From the NCBI GenBank assembly GCA_030433005.1, contig JAUILQ010000035.1:1-54744 (forward strand): a stretch of DNA of 54,744 nucleotides, read 5' to 3'. The DNA comes from Alphaproteobacteria bacterium (GTDB lineage Bacteria; Pseudomonadota; Alphaproteobacteria; Kiloniellales; DSM-21159). Shown here one piece after another: positions 16,002 to 24,775 of this stretch; positions within the stretch are counted from its first letter, which is position 1, and every line of letters starts with the position of its first letter. The notes below the pieces were generated by a model. The model ran no database searches and was not told the origin of the DNA. It was given only the letters and a program-made list of their open reading frames with translations. Both the position numbers and the translations under genes were made by a program.

Positions 16002-16936
16002 TCGGCGCGGGCCGGTCGCTGTACCGCGGCCCAGCCGGGGATTTCGGGCACCACCGTCGCCTCGCCCGCGATGAGCGGGCCCTCGGCGTCGAGCGCGTCG
16101 AGGCGCAGCAGCGCCAGGCCGCGCGCGCCGGAGCCCTCGGCGACCACCGAGCGCAGGCTGCCGACCTCCTTGCCGTCGGCCGTGACCGGCGTGCCGTCTT
16201 CGACGGCGCGGTCGAGGCTGACCGGCAGCAGGCGCCGCTTGATCAGCCCGCGGTACTTGGTGCGCGCGGTCAGCTCCTGGCCCATCCAGCAGCCCTTCTG
16301 CCAGTCGACGCCGCCGAGCTCGTCGAAGCCGGCCTCGAGCAGGATCGTCTTGTCGACCTCCAGGTCGCGGGTGCCGTCGGTGAGGCCGAGCGCCAGGCGT
16401 CGGCGGTCCCAGTCGGCGAGCTCGGCGAAGGCGAAGCCGGCGTCCTCCAGCTCGGCCCGGGCGGTCTCGCGGGGCAGGATCAGGCGGGCGCCGAGCGCGG
16501 CGAGGCGCGGGTCGACGAAGGCGACGCCGCCGCCCCAGGCGCGCGCCGCGCCCGGCGTCTCCGGCAGGCCGAGCGCGGCCAGCGCGTCCGCGCCGAAGGC
16601 CAGCGCCACGACCCGCTCTTCGCCGAGCTCGGCGACCTCGACCTTGGAGCGCAGCTTGTAGATCTTCAGGCGCTTGAGCAGGTCCGCCGCGCGCGCCGCC
16701 TCGGCGTCGAGCAGCAGCCGCTCTTCGGTCGCCGCCTCCTGCGCGGGCTCGCCGACCAGGAAGAAGTCGTGCAGGTACTTGCCCTGGGGCGTCAGGAAGG
16801 CGCTCCAGATCGCCCGCTCGGCGCCGGCCCTGGCGACGTCGTTGGAGACCAGCCCCTGCAGGAAGGTCACGCGGTCCGGGCCGCCGACCGCCAGCACGGT
16901 GCGGCTCTCGGGCAGCAGGGCGAGTCGCTCGGTCAT
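15962..16936 (-). CDS. ygfZ: YgfZ/GcvT-like iron-sulfur cluster assembly protein
   Basis: A folate-binding YgfZ-type protein of about 324 residues, related to the T-protein of the glycine cleavage system and needed for maturation of some Fe-S enzymes. The family signature KGCWMGQE is present, followed by LTARTKYRG. ATG 16936 (MTERLALLPES) is preferred because AGAGG lies six bases ahead; ATG 16942 would add two residues. A longer in-frame extension reaching about 17250 overlaps the opposite glycosyltransferase gene and is not supported. It converges with meaB and overlaps its end by 40 bases. Confidence 0.9.
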   Translation of the reverse strand: MTERLALLPESRTVLAVGGPDRVTFLQGLVSNDVARAGAERAIWSAFLTPQGKYLHDFFLVGEPAQEAATEERLLLDAEAARAADLLKRLKIYKLRSKVEVAELGEERVVALAFGADALAALGLPETPGAARAWGGGVAFVDPRLAALGARLILPRETARAELEDAGFAFAELADWDRRRLALGLTDGTRDLEVDKTILLEAGFDELGGVDWQKGCWMGQELTARTKYRGLIKRRLLPVSLDRAVEDGTPVTADGKEVGSLRSVVAEGSGARGLALLRLDALDAEGPLIAGEATVVPEIPGWAAVQRPARADQAGGAPASAKGA

Positions 16937-17075
16937 GGACATCCTCTTCGCTCTTGCCTGGACCAGAGGTGGCGCGCGGCAGGGGCCGGCGCAAGCATGG
17001 CACCGCCCGCGGCGATCGCCTATAACGCCGCGCGTTCTTCCTCCCCTCCCAGCGGAGCCCTCCGGCCGCCCCCTC

Positions 17076-18062
17076 ATGCGCCTCTTGTTCGTGACCTCGA
17101 CCCGACTCGGCGACGCCGTGCTCTCGACCGGCGCGCTCGAGGCCCTGTTGCGCCGCCACCCCGGCGCCCGGGTGACCGTGGTCGCCGGGCCGGTCGCGGC
17201 GCCGCTGTTCGGCGCCGTCCCGGGGCTGGAGCGCGTGCTGATCCTGCGCAAGAAGCGCCTCGGCTGGCACTGGGTCGAGCTCTGGAGCCGGCTGGTCCGG
17301 CACCGCTGGCAGGCGGTCTGCGACCTGCGCGCCTCGGCCCTGGCCTGGCTGCTGCCGGCGCGCGAGCGCTACGTCATCGGCCGGCGCGACGCCGGCCTGC
17401 ACCGCGTCGAGGAGCTCGGCCGCCTGCTCGGCGAGCAGCCGCCGCCGGCGCCGCGGATCTGGACCCTGGGCCCGCACGAGGAGGCCGCGACCCGCCTGCT
17501 GCCCGGCTCGGAGCGGCCCGACGCGCCGCCGGTGCTGGTCATCGGCCCGACCGCGAACTGGCCCGGCAAGGTCTGGCCGGCCGAGCGCTTCGCCGAGGTC
17601 GCCCTGGCGCTGACCGCGCCCGACGGGCCGCTGCCGGGCGCGCGCATCGCCGTGGTCGCGGCCGAGCACGAGAGCTTCCAGGCCAATCCCGTGCTCGCCG
17701 CCTTGCCGCGCGAGAGGCGGGTCAACCTGGTCGGCCGGGCGCCGCTGCCGGTGCTGGCCGCGCTGCTGGCGCGCTGCCGGCTCTACATCGGCAACGACAG
17801 CGGCCTGATGCACCTGGCCGCCGCGGCCGGCTGCCCGACCCTCGGCCTGTTCGGGCCGAGCCCGGAGTGGCGCTACGGCCCCTGGGGCCCGCACTGCGCC
17901 CTGGTGCGCACGCCGGAGAGCTACCGCGAGATCGTCGAGGCTCCCGACTTCGACCACCGCCACCCGACGAAGAGCCACATGGAGAGCCTGGCCGTGGCGC
18001 CGGTGCTCGAGGCGGCGACGGCGCTGCTCGCGCGCACGGCAGAGCGCACCGCCCGACGCTAG
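17076..18062 (+). CDS. Glycosyltransferase family 9 (heptosyltransferase-like)
   Basis: A 328-residue GT-B fold transferase of the ADP-heptose:LPS heptosyltransferase family. Evidence is the N-terminal FVTSTRLGDAVLSTGAL motif, the mid-region GPTANWPGKVWPAERF, and the nucleotide-sugar site GNDSGLMHLAAAAG followed by LFGPSPEWRYGP. Such enzymes extend the lipopolysaccharide inner core or related glycans from the cytoplasmic side. ATG 17076 is chosen because the motif begins at once; the upstream in-frame extension is antisense to ygfZ. Its TAG stop shares the tetranucleotide CTAG with the stop of the convergent second GT9 gene. Confidence 0.9.
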   Translation: MRLLFVTSTRLGDAVLSTGALEALLRRHPGARVTVVAGPVAAPLFGAVPGLERVLILRKKRLGWHWVELWSRLVRHRWQAVCDLRASALAWLLPARERYVIGRRDAGLHRVEELGRLLGEQPPPAPRIWTLGPHEEAATRLLPGSERPDAPPVLVIGPTANWPGKVWPAERFAEVALALTAPDGPLPGARIAVVAAEHESFQANPVLAALPRERRVNLVGRAPLPVLAALLARCRLYIGNDSGLMHLAAAAGCPTLGLFGPSPEWRYGPWGPHCALVRTPESYREIVEAPDFDHRHPTKSHMESLAVAPVLEAATALLARTAERTARR

Positions 18063-18985
18063 CGCGCCGAGATCGCGGCCAGCACCTCCTCGACGCCGAG
18101 CGCGGCGAGCGGGTCGCGCTGCAGGGTCGCCACGCGCGGGCCGCGCGGCGCGTTGCGCGCCGGGTCGGAGGCGCTGGAGAACAGTGCCAGCGCCGGGCAG
18201 CCGGCCGTGGCGATCAGGTGCATCGGCCCGGTGTCGTTGCCGACCGCCAGCTCGGCGCCGCGCGCCAGCACGACGATCTGCTCGATCGAGGTCTTGCCGA
18301 GCAGGTTGACCGCCGCCGGGCAGGCGGCGGCGATCGCCTGCAGCTCGCGCGCCTCGGCCGCCGTGCCGAGCAGCACCGGCGTGATTCCGCGGTCGGCCAG
18401 GCGGTTGGCCAGCTCGGCGTAGCGCTCGGCCGGCCAGCGCTTCTCGGGCCGGTGCGCCGAGCCGCCCGGGACCAGCAGGGCGTAGCGCTGCGGCAGCGCG
18501 AAGCCGGCGACCTCGGCCGCGACGAAGGAGAGGTCGCTCGCCGGCACCCGCTCGATGCCGGCGAGCGCCAGCTGCTCGCTCTCGCGCTCGACGATGTGGC
18601 GGCGGCCCTTGCCGACGTGGGGCGCGCGGTGCGAGCAGCCGGCGACCTTGCCGACCCACTCGGGCTGGCGCGGCCAGAGCGACCAGAAGTAGGCCGCGGT
18701 GCGGTCGTTGCGCTGCAGGTCGTAGACCCGCGCGAAGCCGGCCCGGCGCAGGCGCCGGCGCAGCGCCAGGAAGGCGCCGAGGCGGCTCAGCGGCCGGCGC
18801 TCGTCGATCCAGACCGTCTCGAACAGGCCGCTGGCCTCGGCCAGGCGACGCAGCGGCGGGGTCGTCAGAAGGACGATCTCGGCGCCGGGGTGATGGTCGC
18901 GGATCGCCCGGAAGGCGCCGAGCGACAGGACGAAGTCGCCGAGCGCGCCCAGCTTTATGATCAGGATCCGCTGCCGTGACGCCAT
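18059..18985 (-). CDS. Glycosyltransferase family 9 (heptosyltransferase-like), second copy
   Basis: A 308-residue GT9 protein, tail-to-tail with the first copy. It shows LIIKLGALGDFVLSLGAF at the N-terminus, PGGSAHRPEKRWPAERY in the middle and GNDTGPMHLIATAG with LFSSASDP near the C-terminus. The two copies are clearly diverged, so they probably add different sugars to the same glycan. The stop codon overlaps the opposite gene by four bases. Start ATG 18985 gives the usual short lead before the first strand. The exact donor and acceptor cannot be told from sequence. Confidence 0.9.
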   Translation of the reverse strand: MASRQRILIIKLGALGDFVLSLGAFRAIRDHHPGAEIVLLTTPPLRRLAEASGLFETVWIDERRPLSRLGAFLALRRRLRRAGFARVYDLQRNDRTAAYFWSLWPRQPEWVGKVAGCSHRAPHVGKGRRHIVERESEQLALAGIERVPASDLSFVAAEVAGFALPQRYALLVPGGSAHRPEKRWPAERYAELANRLADRGITPVLLGTAAEARELQAIAAACPAAVNLLGKTSIEQIVVLARGAELAVGNDTGPMHLIATAGCPALALFSSASDPARNAPRGPRVATLQRDPLAALGVEEVLAAISAR

Positions 18986-19143
18986 GGCCGGGGGCTATAG
19001 GGGCTGGCCGGCAGGCTTGCAAGCCGGCCGCTCGGATAAGCAGCCCATGCTCAGGCGCCTTGACGATCCGATAACCCCTGCGGGTGCAGACTGCCCGGCC
19101 GCACAGACCGAGGACATGCCGGAGCCGACCGCCCGGAACAGCG

Positions 19144-20280
19144 ATGCGCATCAGCCAGCTCTTCGCCGGCCCCTACGACGACGGGCCGCGGGCGCGCCTC
19201 TTCGCCCGCCTGACCAGCGCCTTCGCGCTGCCCGACGAGCTGCGCCAGCAGCTGGTCCTGGCGCAGCGTCCGGGCTGGCAGGCGCTGGCCGAGCACGGCC
19301 GGCCGGCGGTCGCGCTGCCGTTCCGGCGCTGGCCCGAGGGGCGGTTGCTCGACCCGGCCTGGCTCGACCCCGCCTGGTTCGACCGCCGCGGCCGGCGCGC
19401 GCTGGCCGACGAGCTGGCGCTGTTCAAACCGGACGTGATCGCGGTCTGGGACGCCGCCGCCATGGCCCGACTGCCTGAGGAGCTGCCCGACGACTGCGTC
19501 ACGCTGGGCATCGCCACCGACCTGGAGAGCGCCGTGGCGCTGCGCCGCTGCCGCTACCTGGTGGCGACGGCACCGGCGATCGCCGAGCAGGCGGTCGCGC
19601 GCGGCTGGCCCGAGGAGCGGGTGCGCCGCCTGCCGGCCTTCGCCTCCGGCGACCTGGAGCAGCCGCTGCCGCGCGCCAGCCTGGCGACCTCCGACCAGGC
19701 GACCGTGGTGCTGCTGCCCTTCGCCTTGCCGGGCGAGGCCCTGGGCGAGGTGCTGACCGCGGCGCGCCGGCTGCCGCTGCCGACCCTCTGGATGCCGGGC
19801 GTGACCCGGCGCCTGCTGAAGCTGGCCGTGCAGAGCCAGGTGCCGCTGCGCGACCTGTCGGCCGGGTTCGAGCCGGCGCGCGCCCTCGCCGCCTGCGACC
19901 TGGTGCTCGACTGCGCCGAGGCCGACGCCCCGGGCCTGGGCATCGTCGAAGGCTGGGCCCAGAGCAAGCCGGTGGTCGCGGCCGGGCCGCCGGCGGCGAG
20001 CGGCCTGATCCGCGACGGCGAGACCGGCATCCTGGCGCGCGACGGCTCCGCCGCGGCACTGGCCGCGGCGCTGCGCCGGCCGCTCGACGACCCGCTGCTC
20101 TACGACCGTCTCGCCGCCGGCGGCCGCGCGACCTTCGACAGCGGCCACGCCGAGGCGCGCTCCCTGGCCCGCTGGCTCGAGACCTTCGTGCGCCTGGGCG
20201 GGCTGATGCTCCCGGAGTCGCGCGCCGCCCGCCGGGCCCGCACGCCGCAGCCGGCCGTCCACACCGACATCCAGATCTAG
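19144..20280 (+). CDS. GT4-type glycosyltransferase
   Basis: A 378-residue protein with a GT-B-like layout: an N-terminal Rossmann-like half, then a C-terminal half with the retaining-transferase pattern DLVLDCAEADAPGLGIVEGWAQSKPVVA and GLIRDGETGILARDGS. This resembles family 4 glycosyltransferases. ATG 19144 follows GGAACAG and begins MRISQLFAGPYDDGP, a natural first strand; earlier in-frame codons lack a ribosome site. It starts 158 bases from the start of the divergent GT9 gene, so all three transferases probably belong to a surface-glycan locus. Sugar specificity is unknown. Confidence 0.75.
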   Translation: MRISQLFAGPYDDGPRARLFARLTSAFALPDELRQQLVLAQRPGWQALAEHGRPAVALPFRRWPEGRLLDPAWLDPAWFDRRGRRALADELALFKPDVIAVWDAAAMARLPEELPDDCVTLGIATDLESAVALRRCRYLVATAPAIAEQAVARGWPEERVRRLPAFASGDLEQPLPRASLATSDQATVVLLPFALPGEALGEVLTAARRLPLPTLWMPGVTRRLLKLAVQSQVPLRDLSAGFEPARALAACDLVLDCAEADAPGLGIVEGWAQSKPVVAAGPPAASGLIRDGETGILARDGSAAALAAALRRPLDDPLLYDRLAAGGRATFDSGHAEARSLARWLETFVRLGGLMLPESRAARRARTPQPAVHTDIQI

Positions 20281-20404
20281 GCTCCGCCGGCGCCGATACG
20301 ATCGGGGCGCGCCCACCGCCGCGCTTTGCGCTAGGCTGCGCGACGCCGGGCCCGGTCTCTGCACCGGACCCGGCGAGGCGACACTGGAACCCGGGAGACG
20401 CGCC

Positions 20405-21775
20405 GTGGCCGACAGCTTCGATACCATCCTCAGCGGCGGCAGGATCTATACCCCCAACGGCCTGGCCGAGGGCGACGTCGCGATCGCCGACGGCCGCATC
20501 GCGCGCATCGGCGACCTCGGCGGCGCCTCGGCCGCCGACACGGTCGACTGCCGCGGCCTGACCGTGCTGCCCGGCGTCATCGACACCCAGGTGCACTTCC
20601 GCGAGCCCGGCCTGGAGCACAAGGAGGACCTGGAGAGCGGCACCCGCTCGGCCGCCCTTGGCGGAGTCGTCGCGGTCTTCGAGATGCCCAACACCAAGCC
20701 TTCGACGCTCGACGCCGCGGCCATGGCGGACAAGCTGAAGCGCGCCGAGGGGCGGACCTGGACCGACCACGCCTTCTTCATGGGCACGGCGGCCGAGAAC
20801 GCCGACAAGCTGGCCGAGCTGGAGATCCTGCCGGGCTGCTGCGGGGTCAAGATCTTCATGGGTTCCTCGACCGGCAGCCTGCTGGTCGAGGACGACGAGA
20901 CGCTGCTCGACGCCCTGCGCCACGGCCGCCGCCGGGTCGCCGTGCACTGCGAGGACGAGGCCCGGCTGCGCGAGCGCCTGGCCCTGGTGCGCGACGGCGC
21001 CGCGCCCGACCAGCATCCGGTCTGGCGCGACGCCGAGACCGCGCGGCGGGCCACCGAGCGGCTGCTGCGCCTGGCCCGCCTGGCCGGCCGCAAGGTCCAC
21101 GTGCTGCACGTCACGACCGCCGACGAGCTGCCGCTGCTCGCCGCCAACAAGGACATCGCGACCTGCGAGGTGACGCCCCAGCACCTCACCCTGGAGGCGC
21201 CGGACTGCTACGAGCGGCTCGGCAGCCTGGCGCAGATGAACCCGCCGATCCGCGAGGGCGCGCACCGCGCGGCGCTTTGGGAGGCGGTGCGCCAGGGCCT
21301 GTTCGACGTCGTCGGCTCCGACCACGCGCCGCACACGCTGGAGGAGAAGCAGGGCGACTACCCGCGCACGCCTTCGGGCATGCCGGGGGTGCAGACGCTG
21401 GTGCCGCTGCTGCTCGACCATCTCAACGCCGGCCGCCTGACGCTCGAGCGCTTCGTCGACCTGACCGCGCACGGCCCGAACCGCATCTACCAGATCGCCG
21501 GCAAGGGCCGCCTCGCGGTCGGCTACGACGCCGACCTGACGGTCGTCGACCTCAAGGCCGAGCGCGAGATCACCGGCGACTGGCTGGCCGCCAAGTGCGG
21601 CTGGTCGCCCTTCGAGGGGATGCGGGTCACCGGCTGGCCGGTCATGACCTGGATCCGCGGCCGCGCGGTGATGCGCGACGGCGAGCTGCAGGGCCCGCCC
21701 TCGGGCCGGCCGGTGCGCTTCCAGGACACCCTGCCGGCGCAGAACCTGGAATTCGAGAGCTCGGACCGCGCCTGA
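20405..21775 (+). CDS. Dihydroorotase-like amidohydrolase with altered metal motif
   Basis: A 456-residue amidohydrolase closest to type I dihydroorotase. The start is GTG 20405 behind GGGAGACGC. Lys149 in GVKIFMGSSTG fits the carboxylated lysine bridging two zinc ions; HVLHVTTA, EVTPQHLTL and GSDHAPHT supply further metal and substrate residues. The first metal motif, normally DxHxHxREPG, reads DTQVHFREPG, so the first histidine is Gln62. Either it binds one metal fewer or it is a paralogue acting on another cyclic amide; hydantoinase/allantoinase-like activity is possible. It is followed 14 bases later by a methyltransferase gene. I would not name it pyrC on this evidence. Confidence 0.85.
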   Translation: MADSFDTILSGGRIYTPNGLAEGDVAIADGRIARIGDLGGASAADTVDCRGLTVLPGVIDTQVHFREPGLEHKEDLESGTRSAALGGVVAVFEMPNTKPSTLDAAAMADKLKRAEGRTWTDHAFFMGTAAENADKLAELEILPGCCGVKIFMGSSTGSLLVEDDETLLDALRHGRRRVAVHCEDEARLRERLALVRDGAAPDQHPVWRDAETARRATERLLRLARLAGRKVHVLHVTTADELPLLAANKDIATCEVTPQHLTLEAPDCYERLGSLAQMNPPIREGAHRAALWEAVRQGLFDVVGSDHAPHTLEEKQGDYPRTPSGMPGVQTLVPLLLDHLNAGRLTLERFVDLTAHGPNRIYQIAGKGRLAVGYDADLTVVDLKAEREITGDWLAAKCGWSPFEGMRVTGWPVMTWIRGRAVMRDGELQGPPSGRPVRFQDTLPAQNLEFESSDRA

Positions 21776-21789
21776 CCCGGAGTCGGGAC

Positions 21790-22638
21790 ATGGCCTCGGT
21801 CGCCGAGCACTACGGCCGCGGCGGGCGCCTCGCCGAGCGCATCCTGGCGCTGGCCGGGGAAGCCGAAGGCGCTCCCGGCCGGAGGCTGACCGCGGCCGAT
21901 CTCGCGGCCTTCGACCAGCTCCATCCGCGCGGGCGCTTCGCCACCGACGAGATCGCCGGCCTGGTCGACTGGCGGGGCCTCGCGCGTTTCCTCGATCTCG
22001 GCTGCGGCCTCGGCGGCCCGGCGCGCTACCTCGCCGAGCGACAGGGCGTGCCGGCGGTCGGCGTCGACCTGACCGAGAGCTTCTGCGCCGACGCCCGCGC
22101 CCTGGCGGCGGCGACCGGCAGCGATGCCCGCTTCGCCTGCGCCGACGCGACCCGCCTGCCCTTCGCCGACGCCAGCTTCCCGCTGGTGCTGACGCAGGCG
22201 GCCTCGATGAACATCCCGGACAAGGCGGCGCTCTACCGCGAGGTCGCCCGCGTGCTGGCGCCCGGCGGCCGCTTCCTGCTGCACGACATCCAGCTGGGGC
22301 CGGCCGGCGCGCCGCACTTTCCGGTGCCCTGGGCCGGCGAGCCCTGCCAGTCGCACCTGCTGACGCCCGACGCGCAGCGCGCGGCCATCGAGGCCGCCGG
22401 CCTGCGCTGCGCGCTCTGGCAGGACCGCACCGCCGAGGTGCGCGCCGCGGTCGAGGCGCAGCGCCGGGCGGCGGCCGAGGCGCGCGCCGCCGGGCGCGCG
22501 CCGCCGCCCGGCGCGCACAGCCTGCAGGGCCCGGAGTTCCGGGAGATGGCGGCCAACTTCGCGCGCAACCTCGCGGAGCAGCGGATTCGGGTCACGACGG
22601 CCCTGTTCACCGCTCCGGAAGCCGGAACAGGCAAGTAG
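21790..22638 (+). CDS. Class I SAM-dependent methyltransferase
   Basis: A 282-residue soluble methyltransferase. Motif I is FLDLGCGLGGPARYLA, the acidic ribose-binding strand is AVGVDLTE, and CADATRLPFAD and VARVLAPGGRFLLHD are typical of the UbiE/sterol/sarcosine methyltransferase group. A GGAG ribosome site lies eight bases before ATG 21790. It is 14 bases downstream of the dihydroorotase-like gene and probably co-transcribed with it. The C-terminus carries an Ala/Arg-rich helix (about residues 220-242). Substrate not predictable. Confidence 0.85.
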   Translation: MASVAEHYGRGGRLAERILALAGEAEGAPGRRLTAADLAAFDQLHPRGRFATDEIAGLVDWRGLARFLDLGCGLGGPARYLAERQGVPAVGVDLTESFCADARALAAATGSDARFACADATRLPFADASFPLVLTQAASMNIPDKAALYREVARVLAPGGRFLLHDIQLGPAGAPHFPVPWAGEPCQSHLLTPDAQRAAIEAAGLRCALWQDRTAEVRAAVEAQRRAAAEARAAGRAPPPGAHSLQGPEFREMAANFARNLAEQRIRVTTALFTAPEAGTGK

Positions 22639-22808
22639 GCGCGCGGCAGTTACCCGTTTCGAGAGCAATATTTTTGCGAAACCGAAACTATTGATTGGTC
22701 GAAGACTGACGCCAGGGCCTCCCGACAGACCGAAAACTTAACGAAAGCGCAATGCGCACCGCCGAGAGTGCTAGTCTCGACGACAGGCAGGACTCCCCGG
22801 AGACGGCC

Positions 22809-24653
22809 GTGCGCACACTGGTCGCCATGCTCGCTGTGCTGCTCGTCGCCCTCGCGCCGGCCGGTGCGGCGGCGACGCAGGCCGACGTGGCCGCGGCCGG
22901 CGACGCGAGACTCGAGCGGGTCGTCGTCCAGCTCAAGTGGCGCCACCAGTTCCAGTTCGCCGGCTACTACGCGGCGATCGCCCGCGGCTACTACCGCGAC
23001 GCCGGGCTGGCCGTGGCGCTGCGCGAGCCCGGCGAGGGCGAGGATCCGGTCGAGGCGGTCGTCTCGGGCCAAGCGCAGTACGGCGTCGGCGGCTCGGAGC
23101 TGCTCTTGGCGCGCGCCGCCGGCGCGCCCGTCGTGGCGCTGGCCGCGATCTACCAGCACTCGCCCTACGCGCTCGTGACGCTGCGCGAGAGCGGCATCGG
23201 CTCGGTCCACGACCTGGCGGGCCGGCGTGTGATGATCGAGCCGCAGGCCGCCGAGCTGCTCGCCTATCTGCGCTACGAAGGCATCGACGCCTCGCAGATC
23301 GAGCAGGTCGAGCACGGCTTCGACATCGCCGCCCTCGCCGAGGGCCGGGTCGACGCCATGACCGCCTACGTGACGGACGAGGTCTTCGCGCTGGAGCAGG
23401 CCGGACTGCGCTACCAACTGTTCAGCGCGCGCGCCGCCGGCATCGACTTCTACGGCGACGTGCTGTTCACCACCGAAGCAGAGGTCGAGCAGCGGCCGGA
23501 GCGGCTGCGGGCCTTTCTGGACGCCACGCTCGCCGGCTGGCGCTACGCCCTCGACCACCCGGAGGAGATCGCCCGGCTGATCCGCAGCGACTACAGCGAG
23601 CGCCACAGCCTGGAGCACCTGCTGTTCGAAGCCGAGCGCAGCCGCCGGCTGATGCGCGACGACGTGGTCGAGATCGGCTACATGCACGCCGGCCGCTGGC
23701 GGCACATCGCCGAGACCTACGCCGAGCTCGGCATGCTGCCGGGCGGTGCCGAGCTCGACGCGTTCCTGTTCCGTCCGGATGCCCCCGACGGATTGGCCAG
23801 TCTCTACCGCCTGGTCGCGCTCTTCTCGCTGGCGCTGGCCGCGGCCGGCGGCCTCGGCGCCTGGTTCTGGGTTCTGTCGCGCCGCCTGCGCCGCGAGGTC
23901 GCCGAGCGCGAGGCCGCCCAGTGGCGGGCCGAGGCGGCCCTGGCGCGCGAGCGCAGCCTGCTGTCGATCCTGGCGCACGACTTCGGCACGCCGCTCAACG
24001 TCATCTCCGCGGCGGCCCAGCTGCTCGACCGCCATCTCGACGGTGACGACCGGACACGGGCGCGCGGCGAGGTCGAGCGCATCCGCACGGCGACGCAGCT
24101 GCTCGGCGAACAGATCGCGGCCTGCCTGGGCCGGGGCCGCGAGGTCAGGCCCGACGGCGGCCCGGTGCGCCCGCTCGAGCTGCGCCGCCTGCTCGACCAG
24201 CTGCTCAAGGAGCGGCGCTCGCTGGTGCCAGAGCGCAGCTTCCTGCTGGAGGTCGAGAGCGAGGAAGCGGGAACGGCGCCGATCGAGGGCGACGAGGTGC
24301 TGCTGGCCGCCGCCTTCGCCAATCTGATCGACAACGCGATCAAGTACTCGACGCCGCGCGGCGCGGTGCGGGTGCGCCTCGCTCTCGCCGGCCGCAATGC
24401 GGTCGTCGAGGTGCTCGACGAGGGGCCCGGCATCGCCGAGCCCGAGGCCGAGCGGATCTTCGAGAAGTACTACCGCGCGCCCCAGACGCAGAGCGCCGGC
24501 GGCATCGGCCTGGGTCTCTTCATGGTGCGCAGCGTCGTCGAGTCGCACGGCGGCACCGTGGTCGCCGTCCACGGGCCGGAGGGGCGCTTCCGGGTCACCC
24601 TGCCGCTGCTCGGCGCCCCGGCATCCGGGACCGCGGCGCCGCGCGCGGCCTGA
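22809..24653 (+). CDS. Histidine kinase fused to an NMT1/THI5-type periplasmic binding domain
   Basis: A sensor of about 614 residues. After a signal peptide comes a periplasmic ligand-binding domain like NMT1/THI5 (VQLKWRHQFQFAGYYAAIARGYY), one membrane segment near residue 350, then a kinase with phospho-acceptor His390 in ILAHDFGTPLN, N box NLIDNAIKYSTP, DEGPGI and GIGLGLFMV. The H box is HDFGTP, not the usual HELRTP. NMT1-type domains bind pyrimidine precursors of thiamine or related small molecules, so the kinase may sense such a ligand. GTG 22809 with GGAGA upstream is preferred because it leads directly into the signal peptide; ATG 22752 is an alternative. No response regulator is adjacent. 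Confidence 0.85.
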   Translation: MRTLVAMLAVLLVALAPAGAAATQADVAAAGDARLERVVVQLKWRHQFQFAGYYAAIARGYYRDAGLAVALREPGEGEDPVEAVVSGQAQYGVGGSELLLARAAGAPVVALAAIYQHSPYALVTLRESGIGSVHDLAGRRVMIEPQAAELLAYLRYEGIDASQIEQVEHGFDIAALAEGRVDAMTAYVTDEVFALEQAGLRYQLFSARAAGIDFYGDVLFTTEAEVEQRPERLRAFLDATLAGWRYALDHPEEIARLIRSDYSERHSLEHLLFEAERSRRLMRDDVVEIGYMHAGRWRHIAETYAELGMLPGGAELDAFLFRPDAPDGLASLYRLVALFSLALAAAGGLGAWFWVLSRRLRREVAEREAAQWRAEAALARERSLLSILAHDFGTPLNVISAAAQLLDRHLDGDDRTRARGEVERIRTATQLLGEQIAACLGRGREVRPDGGPVRPLELRRLLDQLLKERRSLVPERSFLLEVESEEAGTAPIEGDEVLLAAAFANLIDNAIKYSTPRGAVRVRLALAGRNAVVEVLDEGPGIAEPEAERIFEKYYRAPQTQSAGGIGLGLFMVRSVVESHGGTVVAVHGPEGRFRVTLPLLGAPASGTAAPRAA

Positions 24654-24723
24654 CCGACGGCCGCCGCCGCCCGCCTCGCCGGCCCCTGGTCGGCATGCCG
24701 GCCGCCGGTATAGGGTCGTTGCT

Positions 24724-24734
24724 CCCCCCCCCCC
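24724..24734. repeat. Run of eleven C residues
   Basis: A homopolymer of eleven C lies in the leader of the AbrB-AbrB-Doc module, 41 bases before the first antitoxin start. Tracts of this length can slip during replication or be miscounted during sequencing. It lies outside coding sequence, so slippage would alter promoter or leader spacing rather than a reading frame. Confidence 0.8.
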
Positions 24735-24775
24735 GCGAGACCCTCGACGGCCAGCCCAGGAAGGACCCTCGGCCC

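Noticed and set aside
15036..19151. A 1371-codon open frame on the minus strand
   Set aside because: It runs across several confident genes, its translation is Arg/Ala/Gly-rich noise, and it has no recognisable motif. Long spurious frames are expected in very GC-rich DNA.
24724..24734. Poly-C tract as a frameshift in a coding gene
   Set aside because: It lies between the histidine kinase stop and the first antitoxin start, outside any supported reading frame.
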